Positions 44,467-54,315 are shown, counted from the first letter of the stretch. The stretch: 64,000 nt of DNA from Mycoemilia scoparia (GCA_027575805.1 JANBPU010000061.1:1-64000), one strand, 5' to 3'. The notes: a model not told the origin generated them from the sequence alone. Made by a program: numbers and translations.

Positions 44467-45741
44467 TTACATTGTCATGCTATCTAGAAAGGGTTGAAAC
44501 CAGAGAATCTACATTTAGAGAAGTGAAAACACAGAGTTAATGTTAAAAGCTCAATACAATTTTAATATAGTTTTCCAAGTATATTGTATATGCATAAATA
44601 GAAAACTTTACTTGCCCAAATGTGCTCTTGATAGAATTCCAGTAGTATCCAGACCAGTTGCGTTCCATTGCATCCTTTTCATTAACTGGAACTCCTGTTT
44701 GCTTGAGGTGTACATCGGTGCGATCGCTCTTTTGCTCAATCTCAAATTTTACAGTTGAATAGTGACCGGCAGGCCAGGTGCCAACTCTCCATTTTTGCAC
44801 GATCTCTTTGTTAGGTACTAGCTTAGTGACCTGGCCAGTAATGTGCCCATCAAAGAGAGAGAACTCGGAGCCCTCTTTTGGCTCGATTATGGCCTTAGAT
44901 CTTGTCCAAGCAGAAACACGATCGGGCTCTGTCAAGGCCTTGTAAACATCTTCAGATGAAGCAAAGAATTCGGTGGATTTGGTGACAGTAACTGTGGCCA
45001 TGCCTTTTCCGCTGCTCTTGGTGTCCTTTCCCTTGTCCAACTGCTTCTGCTGCTCCGAGCTCTTGAATTCCTTTGCAGTAGCAGCCCCATCATGTGGCTT
45101 GCCCGCATTGTTGCTTGGGGCCTGAGGAGCACTGGTCGTCTGTCCAGGGGTAGATCTTCCAGTAGTGGGTGCTGAACCGGTAACTACAACATCGCTGGCA
45201 TTGGCCTCAATTAGAGCAGGAGCAAACTTGGCAAAGGCCTTGCGGAGAAGTGGGACGAGTTCCTTTCTAACTACCTCCTTGACTTTATCGGTTTTGCTTG
45301 ACTCGTTGTTAACACGTATGTCAAAAACGTATTCGTCTTCCTCAGTATCGTGGGCAACTTCAGGTACAGTAATTGTACCGCTGACACTGTTATCTGAACC
45401 GTCGCTTCCGGACCATTGCAACTTCAAGCTGATATCAAACAGGGATATTAGTCTTCCTTTGCGCTGGTTTAAATCCGCATCGCCCTTTACCTCTTTCACT
45501 TCATCAACCGCTACTTTTACTCCATTGCTCTCTACTTTGATTTTGGGCAGTTCCTGTTCAAAGTAGCTCTTTGACCAAGGGAAACAGTCTTTGTCAACCC
45601 AGTGCCTGTAGGAGTCAAAAATAAACATATTAGCTTTGAAATTGGCACCAAGTATGCTAAATGCAGCTACATTGACAAAAGCAGCCAGGAGAAGCTTACA
45701 TACCAGTTATTGATGTTCTTCCAGTTTTTGGTTTCTGCCAT
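44467..45741 (-). CDS. AHA1: Activator of Hsp90 ATPase, Aha1
   Basis: Hsp90 co-chaperone that stimulates the Hsp90 ATPase. Three exons on the minus strand, 45704-45741, 44612-45605 and 44467-44508; 357 residues, matching the family (~340-350). The first splice builds the family's NNWHWVDKDCFPWSKSYF N-terminus. Residues ~1-150 are the Hsp90 middle-domain-binding Aha1_N domain. A Ser/Thr/Gln/Lys-rich linker follows (~155-205). Residues ~210-345 are the SRPBCC/AHSA1 domain (STEFFASSEDVYKALTEPDR, WRVGTWPAGHYSTVKFEI, KQTGVPVNEKDAMERNWSGY, STFG). Exon 3 (13 codons plus stop) is inferred from a GTAAAG donor and an ATGTAG acceptor with phase 0. Reading through the donor would instead give a short Tyr/Ile-rich tail, which is the main uncertainty. 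Confidence 0.88.
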
Positions 45742-46143
45742 CGAGAATAAATAAGGTCGCAGGATATATAAAAAGAGAGATTGTGATTTTAACAAAAGGG
45801 TAGGGATGGTTTGGTTTTTAGGGATAGCGTACAAGAATATAAAACAGAGAAGCAAAAGAAACTCCAAGATGAGCTTAGATCCTTATAGAAATTTTGAGAA
45901 CCTTGTGGGATGGTTTGTTTCTTTGATCTCGACAAGAGTGGACACAATGTTCTAGCCAATCAATGCTAGCTTTGCTTTATGTTTTAATAGACAAGAGTGG
46001 CTACAAACATTTAGTATGGCTATTTTCAACGTTTCAGACTAATAGTCAATCACAATTGAATGATTTTATAAATTTTAATTGAAGAAAATAAATGGGGAAG
46101 AAAACTGATGGGCTTTATGATTTATGGTTACAATTGTTGCTTT
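45742..46143. other. AHA1 promoter region
   Basis: 400 bp between the AHA1 start and the end of the EF-P-like gene. A TATATA motif lies ~20 bp upstream of the AHA1 ATG. No convincing gene or repeat copy. Confidence 0.4.
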
Positions 46144-46851
46144 CTATTCGTCATTGCCAGTCGTGCGGCTAACGTATCTTTCTTCCTGTGTATCCACAAT
46201 TATACTTTCTCCTGGTTTAACAAAGCTTGGTACCTGGACCATGCCACCACCAGAAATCATTGCTGGGCAGTAGGTGGTTCCTTTGGCTTGGGCTCTTCGT
46301 TCTTCTACAGATTCAACAACATACGAATACCTGTTTGGAAGCCTCCATGAGATTGGACCAGGCTCAGGCTCAAGGGATTGCACAATCACATCCATCCCAT
46401 CAACTGCAAAAGGAAGCTTGCTCTCTCCTCCTTCAATCGCATCAGCAGGAAGTTCGAGCTCTTCAAAGGTCTCCATGTTCATCAAATGGGCCTTTTTGTC
46501 TGCAACATAGAGTAGTTGATAATCTTTTTGTATTAGCTGTATGACCTCTACAGTGGATCCAGACTTAAAGCGCTGTTGTATTTTTTGCCCAGTTAGCGCG
46601 TTTTTAAAATCAACCTTTATGACCGCTGGTCCTCTTCCTGTCCCGCCATGGGTCTTGTTCAGGACGATAAGTGGTTTGCCCTCATGATCAATAACAAAGC
46701 CGCTTCGCAAACTCCCAACGTCAACCTTGTATTCTCTTGTAATTTGGTGGACTAATGACGAGCTGGCTGCCTTTCCTTTAAGAAATGCCATGGATCTCGC
46801 AGTGGTTGGCAGAAATTTGGGAATGTAACAAAGACCAAGCCTTAACGACAT
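46144..46851 (-). CDS. Mitochondrial elongation factor P-like protein
   Basis: EF-P/YeiP-type translation factor, probably mitochondrial, expected to relieve ribosome stalling. 235 residues, intronless. The N-terminus has arginines and few acidic residues (MSLRLGLCYIPKFLPTTARS), consistent with a presequence. The KOW-like domain I begins near REYKVDVGSLRSGFVIDHEG; the tip loop reads GGTGRGPAVIK, with Arg where bacterial EF-P often has the modified Lys. Domain II contains SGSTVEVIQLIQKDYQLLYV and LMNMETFEELELP. Domain III contains GPISWRLPNRYSYVVESVEE and SFVKPGESIIVDTQEERYVS. The open frame continues upstream, but without a good ATG, into a TG-repeat leader. It shares a 236-bp promoter region with the divergent PHF5A/Rds3 gene. 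Confidence 0.85.
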   Translation of the reverse strand: MSLRLGLCYIPKFLPTTARSMAFLKGKAASSSLVHQITREYKVDVGSLRSGFVIDHEGKPLIVLNKTHGGTGRGPAVIKVDFKNALTGQKIQQRFKSGSTVEVIQLIQKDYQLLYVADKKAHLMNMETFEELELPADAIEGGESKLPFAVDGMDVIVQSLEPEPGPISWRLPNRYSYVVESVEERRAQAKGTTYCPAMISGGGMVQVPSFVKPGESIIVDTQEERYVSRTTGNDE

Positions 46852-47087
46852 ATTTATTTTTGTGTGTGTGTGTGTTTTATAAATAAAAAATAATAGAGTA
46901 AAATAAAAGGTGCTATCCTTACCCAAAATGGATCATGAAGGTGTTTAAGGTGGTAGAGATAATAAATGTTTTAGATTCCCATAAGTGCAACTTTCCTGGA
47001 AATATAAAGATATTGGTGAGAGCCAAGGATTTTTGCTAGCGAACTTTGGCACACAGTACAGAATTTAATTGAACCATAAAACTAAAG
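46852..47087. promoter_or_regulatory. Shared divergent promoter (EF-P-like / PHF5A)
   Basis: Only 236 bp separate the start codons of two divergently transcribed genes, so their promoters must overlap. It includes a short GT repeat (46860-46875) next to the EF-P-like start. No specific factor site was identified. Confidence 0.5.
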
Positions 47088-47686
47088 ATGTCTAAGCACC
47101 ACCCAGATCTGATCCTCTGTCGGAAGCAGCCAGGAATTGGTAGGTCTCAAGCTTTGATAAGCGAGTAATGCTGGCGGCAATACCACAGCTTTCTTTTTAT
47201 TCATACAATGCCATTGATGTATTTTTTGTTATGTAGCCTTGGGAAAGGTATGCGAGAAATGCGATGGAAAGTGTCCACTGTGCGATTCGCTTGTAAATCC
47301 AGCAAAAAAAGTTCATGTATGCGATGAATGCAACTATGGATCATTCCAAGGAAGATGTGTAGTATGTGGCGGCAAGGGAATATCAGATGCATATTATTGT
47401 CGAGAGTGTGTATTATTAGAAAAGGATGTAAGTTCATTGCCACCTGATGCGATGCAATTTCCTGTTTCTCATTGTATGTTCCGTCAATAAATATTGTCAT
47501 TATTAATATTGTAGCGGGATGGCTGTCCAAAGGTCATTAACCTTGGATCGGCAAGAACAGACTTATTTTATGAACGCAAAAAATACAGTAAGTTATTGTA
47601 TAGCACGCCCACTGCTTTTTATATACCAATTTTAAACCCGGGTACTGATTTATTTCTCTCTTTCTATAGATGTCACAATTGTGTAG
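47088..47686 (+). CDS. PHF5-like splicing factor (Rds3/SF3b14b)
   Basis: Subunit of the SF3b complex of the U2 snRNP (PHF5A in animals, Rds3 in budding yeast, Ini1 in fission yeast). Four exons, 47088-47139, 47237-47427, 47515-47587 and 47670-47686; 110 residues, exactly the usual length. It starts [20 protein letters not shown] and keeps the zinc-binding CxxC pairs: CEKC, CPLC, CDEC, CVVC and CREC. It continues [20 protein letters not shown] and RKKY. All three introns (97, 87 and 82 bp) are in phase. The extreme C-terminus is NVTIV rather than the GFKKR of animals; it comes from a 17-nt last exon and is the least certain part. Confidence 0.93.
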
Positions 47687-47895
47687 TCATTTATATATAC
47701 ACTTTGTTTCCATACTACCACTGATCTAATGCTATAATAAAATTGATAAAATTCGCTCCACTAGCGCATATACTCTATTCAATGATTTCTACATCGAATT
47801 CAATGCTAAGTTAACAAAACGCATATTTATATTCCGATTGGGGATGCTCTGTTTTCTCTAGCAGCATGTCATTTCTCCAATAAAATCTTTTTACT
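47687..47895. other. Short spacer between PHF5A and HOP1-like genes
   Basis: 209 bp, AT-rich, serving as PHF5A 3' region and promoter of the next gene, which is on the same strand. Confidence 0.5.
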
Positions 47896-49731
47896 ATGGC
47901 CCAAGATAAAAAAGTTCTGAATTTTATCCAAGTTTTCCTGCAGATCATATTTAGCACTATTGCCTACTACAGAGAACTGTTTCCGCAGGATGTGTTCAAA
48001 CCAGCTTCTCTAGGTGGTATTAGCCTTCACTGTATAAAGAGAAAAGTATGCGTTGAGGCAGATAGATTCTTAGATTGGGTAGAAAAAGATATCTCAAGGA
48101 TGATTGCCAACAAAAGCATCGGTGGCGTTATGCTTGGAATTTCAGCCGACCAGAACCACCCATTTAATCTGCACGAGTTTTATCTTTTCAAGATCCAATA
48201 TCCCAGTGATAAAGGAATGATGGATGCTCCGCCAATTAATGGTCTGGGCAGCCATGAGGATGTGTCAGTCAGCATACTGGAAGAATCAAAAACCTTGGCC
48301 CACCGTTTGACAATGCTGCTTGATTCGTTGGATACTCTGCCGGATCAAAAGGCACTGACTATGAGAGTATATTTCAATGGAAAGGTAGCAGATTCAAGTC
48401 AAAGCGACCAATGGCTCTTAAAGAATGTACCTATGACAAGAGATCCAGAATACACTATTGATAAAAGCGCTGTAAGCATACCAATTGGTTGGGTTATCAC
48501 ACCTTTCTACTCTTTTGGCTTGTGCGCTAATTCTATAGAGGACGACAGTGAACAACCACTGGGCAAGATTCAGATAGAGAAGATCCTAGACAATAATAAT
48601 ACTACTACTACTACTGCTGCTGCTGCTGGAGTATCATCAATTTCAAGCACGGACTATTCAATGATGATTGCTTTTCCTAAAGTAAGTAAGCAGCCAAGGG
48701 CAATCCAAAAACACAAGCACCGATGATACAAATGGCTCCTTATTGATTTCGTTTTACTATTTATGAATTTGATAGTCTGTAGGCCTATTTTCCGATAGTG
48801 CACCTGCCTATCCCACCAACAAGATCACAACCAACATTATGGATGCACTTACAAAGCACGATGATGCCTGTAATTGCGATTGTGGTGTTTACATATCTGA
48901 CGACACTATGGTAATAATTTTTATAAATTCGTCACTTAGTTTGCAAGTTTGGTTCATTATTTATATCAAGAAAGTACGAATTATGATTATAGATCCGCTG
49001 TACAAGCTGCGAGAGATACTGCCATACTACATGCTACGCAATTCCGAGCTCCCAGTATGCCACAAGACAAAAGCAATTCCACTGCTTTACATGTGGCCTA
49101 GGATATTACAATACTTTGAATGGGAATTCGGCTACAAATAATAAAGAAAAGATTGTTGTACCATCAAAGTTTGCCCAGCTTGCTTTGTGGAGAAGGTGCT
49201 TGAGCAAAATCAACGGATGCACTACCATCAACTATAATAAGTTTCGAAAGGCAGTCGGTAGGTAGTAAATGGTCTATCAATTAAATAACGAATTGTGCTG
49301 AAATCATGGGGTAAAGGTAGAAAGCATAAATCTACTTTCATCTTGTAGGTTGCTGCATCAAAGATGGGAGAAACATGTTCCAAGCATTGTTAAAGAAGAA
49401 ATTTATCTCTCCTCTAAATCCCGAAGCAACACAAAATAACAGGAGATCATTCAGAATAAACAACTCGCCAGCGGCCCAGAGACTTAAAATTTTGAGTTTT
49501 GATCAAGATGTCAATAAAGCGGTAAAGGTCCTTGACCATGAGAGCCCAAACTTTCAAGGCTCTTTTTCTGGAAATCCTTTGGTGCCTGCTCAGCTTCCCA
49601 AACCTTCGCCGCAATATAGAAGAAAAAGAGGCGCTGCCTCAAGGGAAAATAAGGATAGAGTAGGAATTTTGGCTTCTACTAATAATGATGAGAGTAACAC
49701 TAGTGTAGCTTCAGCTACACAATCCTTCTAG
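47896..49731 (+). CDS. Meiotic HORMA-domain protein with PHD finger (Hop1-like)
   Basis: Chromosome-axis protein of the Hop1/HORMAD group, required in other fungi for meiotic double-strand-break control and inter-homolog recombination. Four exons, 47896-48681, 48776-48910, 48993-49257 and 49349-49731; 522 residues, all phases consistent. The HORMA domain occupies about residues 1-235 (FSTIAYYRELFPQDVF, LHCIKRKVC, LDWVEKDI, VMLGISADQNHPFNLHEFYL, VRVYFNGK-type strand). A PHD-like zinc finger at ~294-345 is built by splicing exons 2 and 3: C294, C296 and C298, then RCTSCERYCHTTC, then CFTC. A helical region follows (FAQLALWRRCLSKI), like the winged-helix part seen after the PHD in some Hop1 proteins. 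The Lys/Asn/Ser-rich tail should contain the closure motif, which I cannot identify. The start is the first ATG; the usual HORMA helix begins immediately. Confidence 0.88.
48601..48627 (+). repeat. ACT/GCT triplet run in HOP1-like exon 1
   Basis: Encodes consecutive Thr then Ala residues in the linker after the HORMA domain. Confidence 0.8.
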
Positions 49732-49833
49732 TCCAAATAGGATACATTTATACAAATCGAGATTCATTTTATAAAATAAACCCTCAGAATGTGTAGTCTT
49801 TGTTTACACAAAATGCTCGTATTTTCAAAAATA

Positions 49834-51555
49834 TCAAAGATAATATTGTGGGTCTGTGATCCCAAGTGCCCTACGCATAACTTGATTTCTGATAACAAAT
49901 GGCCATATGCTATCATCACGAATATTTTCACCTGCTTCGATAAATAAACGAACGATCTCGATCCAGCCTGACCTAACTGCTAGTTTCAGACTAGCTTTTA
50001 TGTCCTCCGGATGCATATTCGACTTGTGATAAGTTAGCAGATATTTAACGACTTCTGTATGGCCACTTCTGCACGCCGATCTCAATGCCCCGCTATTAGC
50101 AGCTGCAACATTGGCTCCTCTTTCTGCAAAAAGCTTCACCAACTCCAAGTGGCCATGTGAGGCAGCTTCCCGAATAAGGCAGTCATTTTCAGTATGCAGG
50201 TCGCCTCCATGATCTAGCAGCACTTTGGCGGTTTGAACATGGCCTTTCCAAGCTGCTAGCCTTAGAGGATGGTCGTTTTGTATATGTACGTTAGCACCCC
50301 ACTCTAAAAGCAATGATGTTGTCTTAATGTAGGAAGGAACAAGCCGCTCTTCAAGTTTTGGTGCCAGCGACAAATCGTGGCGATACCTACGTGGCTGATA
50401 TCTTGGTGTTGATCCGCGACCCCTTCCACCTCCATTGCCTCCTGAGGAGGCTGGTTGTGCAGAGGAATTATCCCCAGATTCTTGTCTTGATTTATTATTG
50501 CTGCTTCCATCCCCTCGAAAGGCCGCAGCTAATAAACAGCTTTCATTACCAGCATGGACATCTGCACCAGCTTGCAAAATGGCGAGTATACAGGGCAGGT
50601 TGGAGTCCCCCTGCAGCACGGCTAAGCGCAGAGGCCTTGCATCTTCGGCATTGACATCCGCGCCATGCTCAATGAGTAGCAACACCACATCCAAATGGCC
50701 CATTTTTGCAGCTGATGCCAAAGCCTCGTCATTCTGTGCATGGACGTCGGCTTGAGTGTGAAGTGGGGCCGCACTATTAGGGCTGAATACAGATATCCCA
50801 ATATCACTTTGTAAAGACGCTGCGGATGATGATGTAGCAGTTGTGACTCCAAGTAGCATATTAACAATTGGTAGATGGCCAAGGCTTGAGGCTAGTATTA
50901 ACGCCTCCTCCTCACCATGATGTATATTGATAACTGGTTCATAGGATACCACTTTTAATGGAGATTGTGAATTTTGTCCTGAATCAGCCTTGGGAGTGTT
51001 TTGGCCTACGGACATAGGCTCTTGGCCAATGCTTCTCCAGTTAGACATGTCTTCTCGGGGGTATAGTGGCTCAGCAGTTCTGGCTACTGAACTAGTTGCA
51101 TTCTGGGATGGCAAAGTCAGGGTGTTATCCACATTTCTATTAATGACTTCTTTCCGCATACTCATCAATTTTCTCACGGTTGGAATCCAACATTGTGATA
51201 CAGCATATCGAAATATCCATTGTTCATGAACACACGGGTCTCCGCCCAAGCTCAAAAGCAAAATTACCGTGTCCTGGCGAAACATTCTTGGCCTCCGTGC
51301 CAATAGCCCCCTATTGGGATGAAAGATGTCTGTTTTTCCGAATTCACAAAGGAAATAGCGAGCTCTAGTAGATGGCGAGAGGGAAACCTCGTAGAATATT
51401 TCAGACACATATGCAAGCGATGGACATTGTGCAAAAATGAAGATCTGAGCCAAGAGATCGAATGGAAGAGCTTGATCTAGTGGGCAATTAAGGCTATTCA
51501 CTATTCGGCCAATTATGGATGTTTTGGAGGTATCAGCTGGTTGGCATGAAGTCAT
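49834..51555 (-). CDS. Ankyrin-repeat protein with F-box-like N-terminus
   Basis: A 573-residue intronless ORF. About residues 25-60 (LPFDLLAQIFIFAQCPSLAYVSEIFYEV) resemble an F-box, suggesting an SCF ubiquitin-ligase substrate adaptor, though this is a weak match. From ~200 onward there are at least seven ankyrin repeats, for example GEEALILASSLGHLPIVNML, NDEALASAAKMGHLDVVLLL, NDHPLRLAAWKGHVQTAKVL and NSGALRSACRSGHTEVVKYL. These are interrupted by Ser/Gln- and Gly/Arg-rich insertions (~160-200 and ~350-380). The repeats lack the usual TPLH start and instead have D/E-x-x-L-x-x-A, a variant frequent in expanded ankyrin families of fungi and amoebae. It is tail-to-tail with the HOP1-like gene, with 102 bp between stops. 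Substrate unknown. Confidence 0.8.
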   Translation of the reverse strand: MTSCQPADTSKTSIIGRIVNSLNCPLDQALPFDLLAQIFIFAQCPSLAYVSEIFYEVSLSPSTRARYFLCEFGKTDIFHPNRGLLARRPRMFRQDTVILLLSLGGDPCVHEQWIFRYAVSQCWIPTVRKLMSMRKEVINRNVDNTLTLPSQNATSSVARTAEPLYPREDMSNWRSIGQEPMSVGQNTPKADSGQNSQSPLKVVSYEPVINIHHGEEEALILASSLGHLPIVNMLLGVTTATSSSAASLQSDIGISVFSPNSAAPLHTQADVHAQNDEALASAAKMGHLDVVLLLIEHGADVNAEDARPLRLAVLQGDSNLPCILAILQAGADVHAGNESCLLAAAFRGDGSSNNKSRQESGDNSSAQPASSGGNGGGRGRGSTPRYQPRRYRHDLSLAPKLEERLVPSYIKTTSLLLEWGANVHIQNDHPLRLAAWKGHVQTAKVLLDHGGDLHTENDCLIREAASHGHLELVKLFAERGANVAAANSGALRSACRSGHTEVVKYLLTYHKSNMHPEDIKASLKLAVRSGWIEIVRLFIEAGENIRDDSIWPFVIRNQVMRRALGITDPQYYL

Positions 51556-52465
51556 TATATAGGAGTATATATAATATTAAAACTATCCTCATAAGAACAT
51601 GGATAAAAATACAATGGAACTACTTTATAATAATAACAATAAATCAAATGGAGTATAGTATAGAAGCAACATAGCTTAAAGTACATTAAGCTAGAGACCA
51701 AAATCAAAACTATATATAGCGTAAGACCAAACAGTATATATTATGGGGAACATTTAAAGCTTGGAAAAAGCTCATTTTACCACTATGCCAATGCTGAGGA
51801 TAAAGTGACTAAATATTAGAGGATTTCGTGAAAAAATGGCATAGGAATTGATATAAAAAGCATAAATATTTATTGACTTTGCCTAAAGTATTGTAATGTA
51901 ATGGAGATAGTTTACCCAATTTCAAATAAAGCTGCGCAATGTAACGCTAACTATTAGGTTTATTCCTAAGTGAGAAATATGATACGGCTTTATTTCACAA
52001 GCTATTGGCCATAAAAGGCCCACTAAAAATTATCATTAAAAATTATAACAAAAGTACGTACACATACAAACAGAAGAAATAATAAGAATAAACAATAGCT
52101 AGTAAGAATCTATTTACAATAACAATAGTACAACTAATAAAAACAACAATAATACAAACATTCAAGAGAAAAGCCATTTTCACAGCAACCCCAAAAAACA
52201 ATATATACATCTCAACATATATCAGAACTTTTGCCATCATTAAAAATTCTTATTCAAATTTATGATATACTTCGATGGAACCTACCCACAACCATTTTGT
52301 GGCTGATCAGTAGTGAAATTTGACCAAATACATAAACAAAACTGATATGGTATTAAAGTGCTATCATATGTACTTGACAAGATAATTATTATAATTATAT
52401 CCATATTAAAAATAAAAATAAATTTTGATATCTATGAGCCAATTTTTAAATTTTCAAAAAGTTTA
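51556..52465. other. AT-rich spacer
   Basis: About 900 bp of strongly AT-rich DNA with poly-A/T tracts; no ORF, repeat copy or RNA gene recognised until the tRNA. Confidence 0.5.
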
Positions 52466-52547
52466 GTCAGTGTGGCCGAGTGGTTAAGGCGTGTGACTAG
52501 AAATCACATGGGATTTTCCCGCACAGGTTCAAATCCTGTCGCTGACG
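52466..52547 (+). tRNA. tRNA-Ser (anticodon AGA)
   Basis: Complete class II tRNA. The acceptor stem GTCAGTG pairs with CGCTGAC (one G-T pair) before a G discriminator. The D arm contains box A TGGCCGAGTGG. The anticodon stem-loop GTGAC-TAGAAAT-CAC gives anticodon AGA. A long variable arm GGGATTTTCCC is typical of tRNA-Ser. The T arm ACAGG-TTCAAAT-CCTGT contains box B GGTTCAAATCC. No intron. It is followed by TTTT at ~52553, a probable RNA polymerase III terminator. It reads UCU and, by inosine, UCC/UCA codons. Confidence 0.97.
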
Positions 52548-52552
52548 ATTAC

Positions 52553-52568
52553 TTTTGCATTTTTATAG
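52553..52568 (+). terminator. Pol III T-run terminator of tRNA-Ser
   Basis: TTTT followed by a further TTTTT within 16 bp, just 5 bp past the tRNA 3' end. Confidence 0.6.
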
Positions 52569-52690
52569 CTCTATTTATCACTTTTTTACAACACTTATGC
52601 TTAAATTTTGAAACTAAGTTTATTAAACTAAAATTAATAACAATATATGTATCAACCAAGAGTTTGCAGTAATTATAAAACTAATAAAAT

Positions 52691-53320
52691 TTAAATATCC
52701 TTAAACAAAGTATATATGTATATCAAAATGCTTATAAATGTAATGAGACACCACATTGTGAGATTAAATATAACCAGATAGGTGCTTGCCTGGCTACCTT
52801 GACAGATAGTCATTCCTTTCTCAAAAATACCGTATGTTGACTCATCGCATGTATCTTTTAGACTAAATGCGCCACCCAGCGGCACATATAAATTATTTCC
52901 ATTAATGACTTGCAGTTTAGCTCCATCATTTAGTTGTAAATAAGTTGCCATGGCAGTAAGAATAGTCATACCAATGGCAAATACGTTAGATAGGAGGTAA
53001 AGGCTAAATACACTACTACATTTTGATCGTTTTTCGACCGACAGGTTACGAATTGAGGATATGATGCAGCCAAAGACGATGAGCATGATTATGATGGGGA
53101 AAACTATTGACAAGCAATAGACGGCCAGTTTAAAATGGCGGTTATTATCTTTTGTAACAGTCGTGTCGCTGGAGCTTTGCGCTACATAATTGATGGCAAC
53201 CGTCAACGCAACTGTGGCGGATCCCAAAAAGCACTCAAATATGCCAAAGAGAGCAAGAAAAAAGCATAGTGCTTTTAAAAGAGGAGGCACCCCATCGATG
53301 AGGAAGCCCCGGGGCAGCAT
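52691..53320 (-). CDS. Four-helix membrane protein, uncharacterised
   Basis: A 209-residue intronless ORF with an ATG start. Four hydrophobic segments are visible: ~15-48 (LLKALCFFLALFGIFECFLG and following), ~68-90 (LAVYCLSIVFPIIIMLIVFG), ~103-125 (VFSLYLLSNVFAIGMTILTA) and ~180-205 (YLVIFNLTMWCLITFISILI). Between helices 3 and 4 is a ~50-residue loop with two Cys (DTCDES, TICQG) that could form a disulfide. The topology resembles tetraspanin/claudin/SUR7-like proteins, but the CCG or SUR7 signatures are absent. It lies in an AT-rich block near another orphan four-helix protein (56.2-57.4 kb) with no obvious sequence similarity. Function unknown. Confidence 0.65.
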   Translation of the reverse strand: MLPRGFLIDGVPPLLKALCFFLALFGIFECFLGSATVALTVAINYVAQSSSDTTVTKDNNRHFKLAVYCLSIVFPIIIMLIVFGCIISSIRNLSVEKRSKCSSVFSLYLLSNVFAIGMTILTAMATYLQLNDGAKLQVINGNNLYVPLGGAFSLKDTCDESTYGIFEKGMTICQGSQASTYLVIFNLTMWCLITFISILIYIYTLFKDI

Positions 53321-53526
53321 TTTTCGAATAGGATATTATTCTATATTTGAAATCGTAACAGAATAGTTTGAATAGATTCAACCAAGGATCCGAGGGTTTT
53401 GTTTGTAAACTCCCTATCTATGACTTTATGGTCAAGTCTTACAGAACGCAGCGACTTGAAATGTCGGTATCTCTTTAGTGTATACTGTATTAAAAGTTGA
53501 AATGATAAAAATAAAAGCAAAAGGTG

Positions 53527-53868
53527 ATGTGGATAAGCAATCCGCACTTGTCATTCAAATTTGTAGAGGAAAACTATCTGATCATTCGACTAAAGGTGCA
53601 AGAACGAAGAATCACCAAGACTCAAGGAGCTGGACAGCAAATATCAAAGTTCCTCAAAATCACATATGAGGTATATTGTAGTAAAGAGATTAGAAATCAA
53701 GATCCTTTATCACATAAAGAAATCTGGTCTCCAAAATCAATGATCGAAATAAGAAATACATCATTTACCAAAACATTTGTTATTTACATGCAATCCCACT
53801 ATCATTTGGGACTCCTAGAAATTAGAATCAGGATGGCTTTTATGAAAATTTTCTTGATTTTGACTTAG
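53527..53868 (+). CDS. Possible small ORF, uncharacterised
   Basis: 113 codons from an ATG, rich in Ile, Lys, Glu and Arg with no domain, signal peptide or homology that I recognise. It could be a decayed exon or chance in AT-rich DNA. Listed only because it is the sole ORF of this size in the interval. Confidence 0.2.
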   Translation: MWISNPHLSFKFVEENYLIIRLKVQERRITKTQGAGQQISKFLKITYEVYCSKEIRNQDPLSHKEIWSPKSMIEIRNTSFTKTFVIYMQSHYHLGLLEIRIRMAFMKIFLILT

Positions 53869-54031
53869 TCTTTATATAAAGTACTCTGAATGGTATCTAT
53901 TAAAGGTGATTAATCGGTACATATGAATAATAAGAAATTATAACCAGAGGGTTTGAATTTAGTCATAAATAACAATTGTCATGTATATATATATATAATA
54001 TATGACAACATTTCACTTGAGATCAAGCGTG

Positions 54032-54138
54032 TTGTAGGCAGAAATGGGCCCTCACCAGATTTTGGCCCAACCATCAGCCATTTTGTATGCAACTACTCCT
54101 AGGAACCCACTCTACCCAAAACCTTGTAAACTCTGAAC
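54032..54138. repeat. Dispersed repeat C, copy 2
   Basis: Shares with 10491-10595 the motifs CTCACCAGATTTTGGCCCAA, CAGCCATTTTGTATGC, AACTACTCCTAGG and ACCTTG in the same order and spacing. Divergence by eye is about 25-30%. No coding capacity. Confidence 0.6.
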
Positions 54139-54315
54139 TTATATTAAGATGATTAAGCATTTTATTACTCCTATGGAGGTAGCTGTATGCCTCATACAAC
54201 TCTCTGAACTTATATTAAAGTTATACCCATTATTGATTTTTCCCATAAAGTCAACACAGACCAAAAATATGTTACAAATAGACAATTAAAAGAGTAAACT
54301 AAACATACATATATA

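Larger units (their letters stand above)
53321..54315. other. AT-rich intergenic region with repeat C
   Basis: 1 kb between divergent genes. Holds a weak 113-codon ORF (53527-53868), a TA run (~53985-54000), repeat C copy 2 and a short duplicated phrase CTCTGAACTTATATTA (at ~54131 and ~54202). Confidence 0.5.

Noticed and set aside
45945..45955. TTCTAG as a heat-shock element upstream of AHA1
   Set aside because: Only one to two pentameric units, not the three inverted nGAAn units needed; it also lies ~210 bp upstream without other support.
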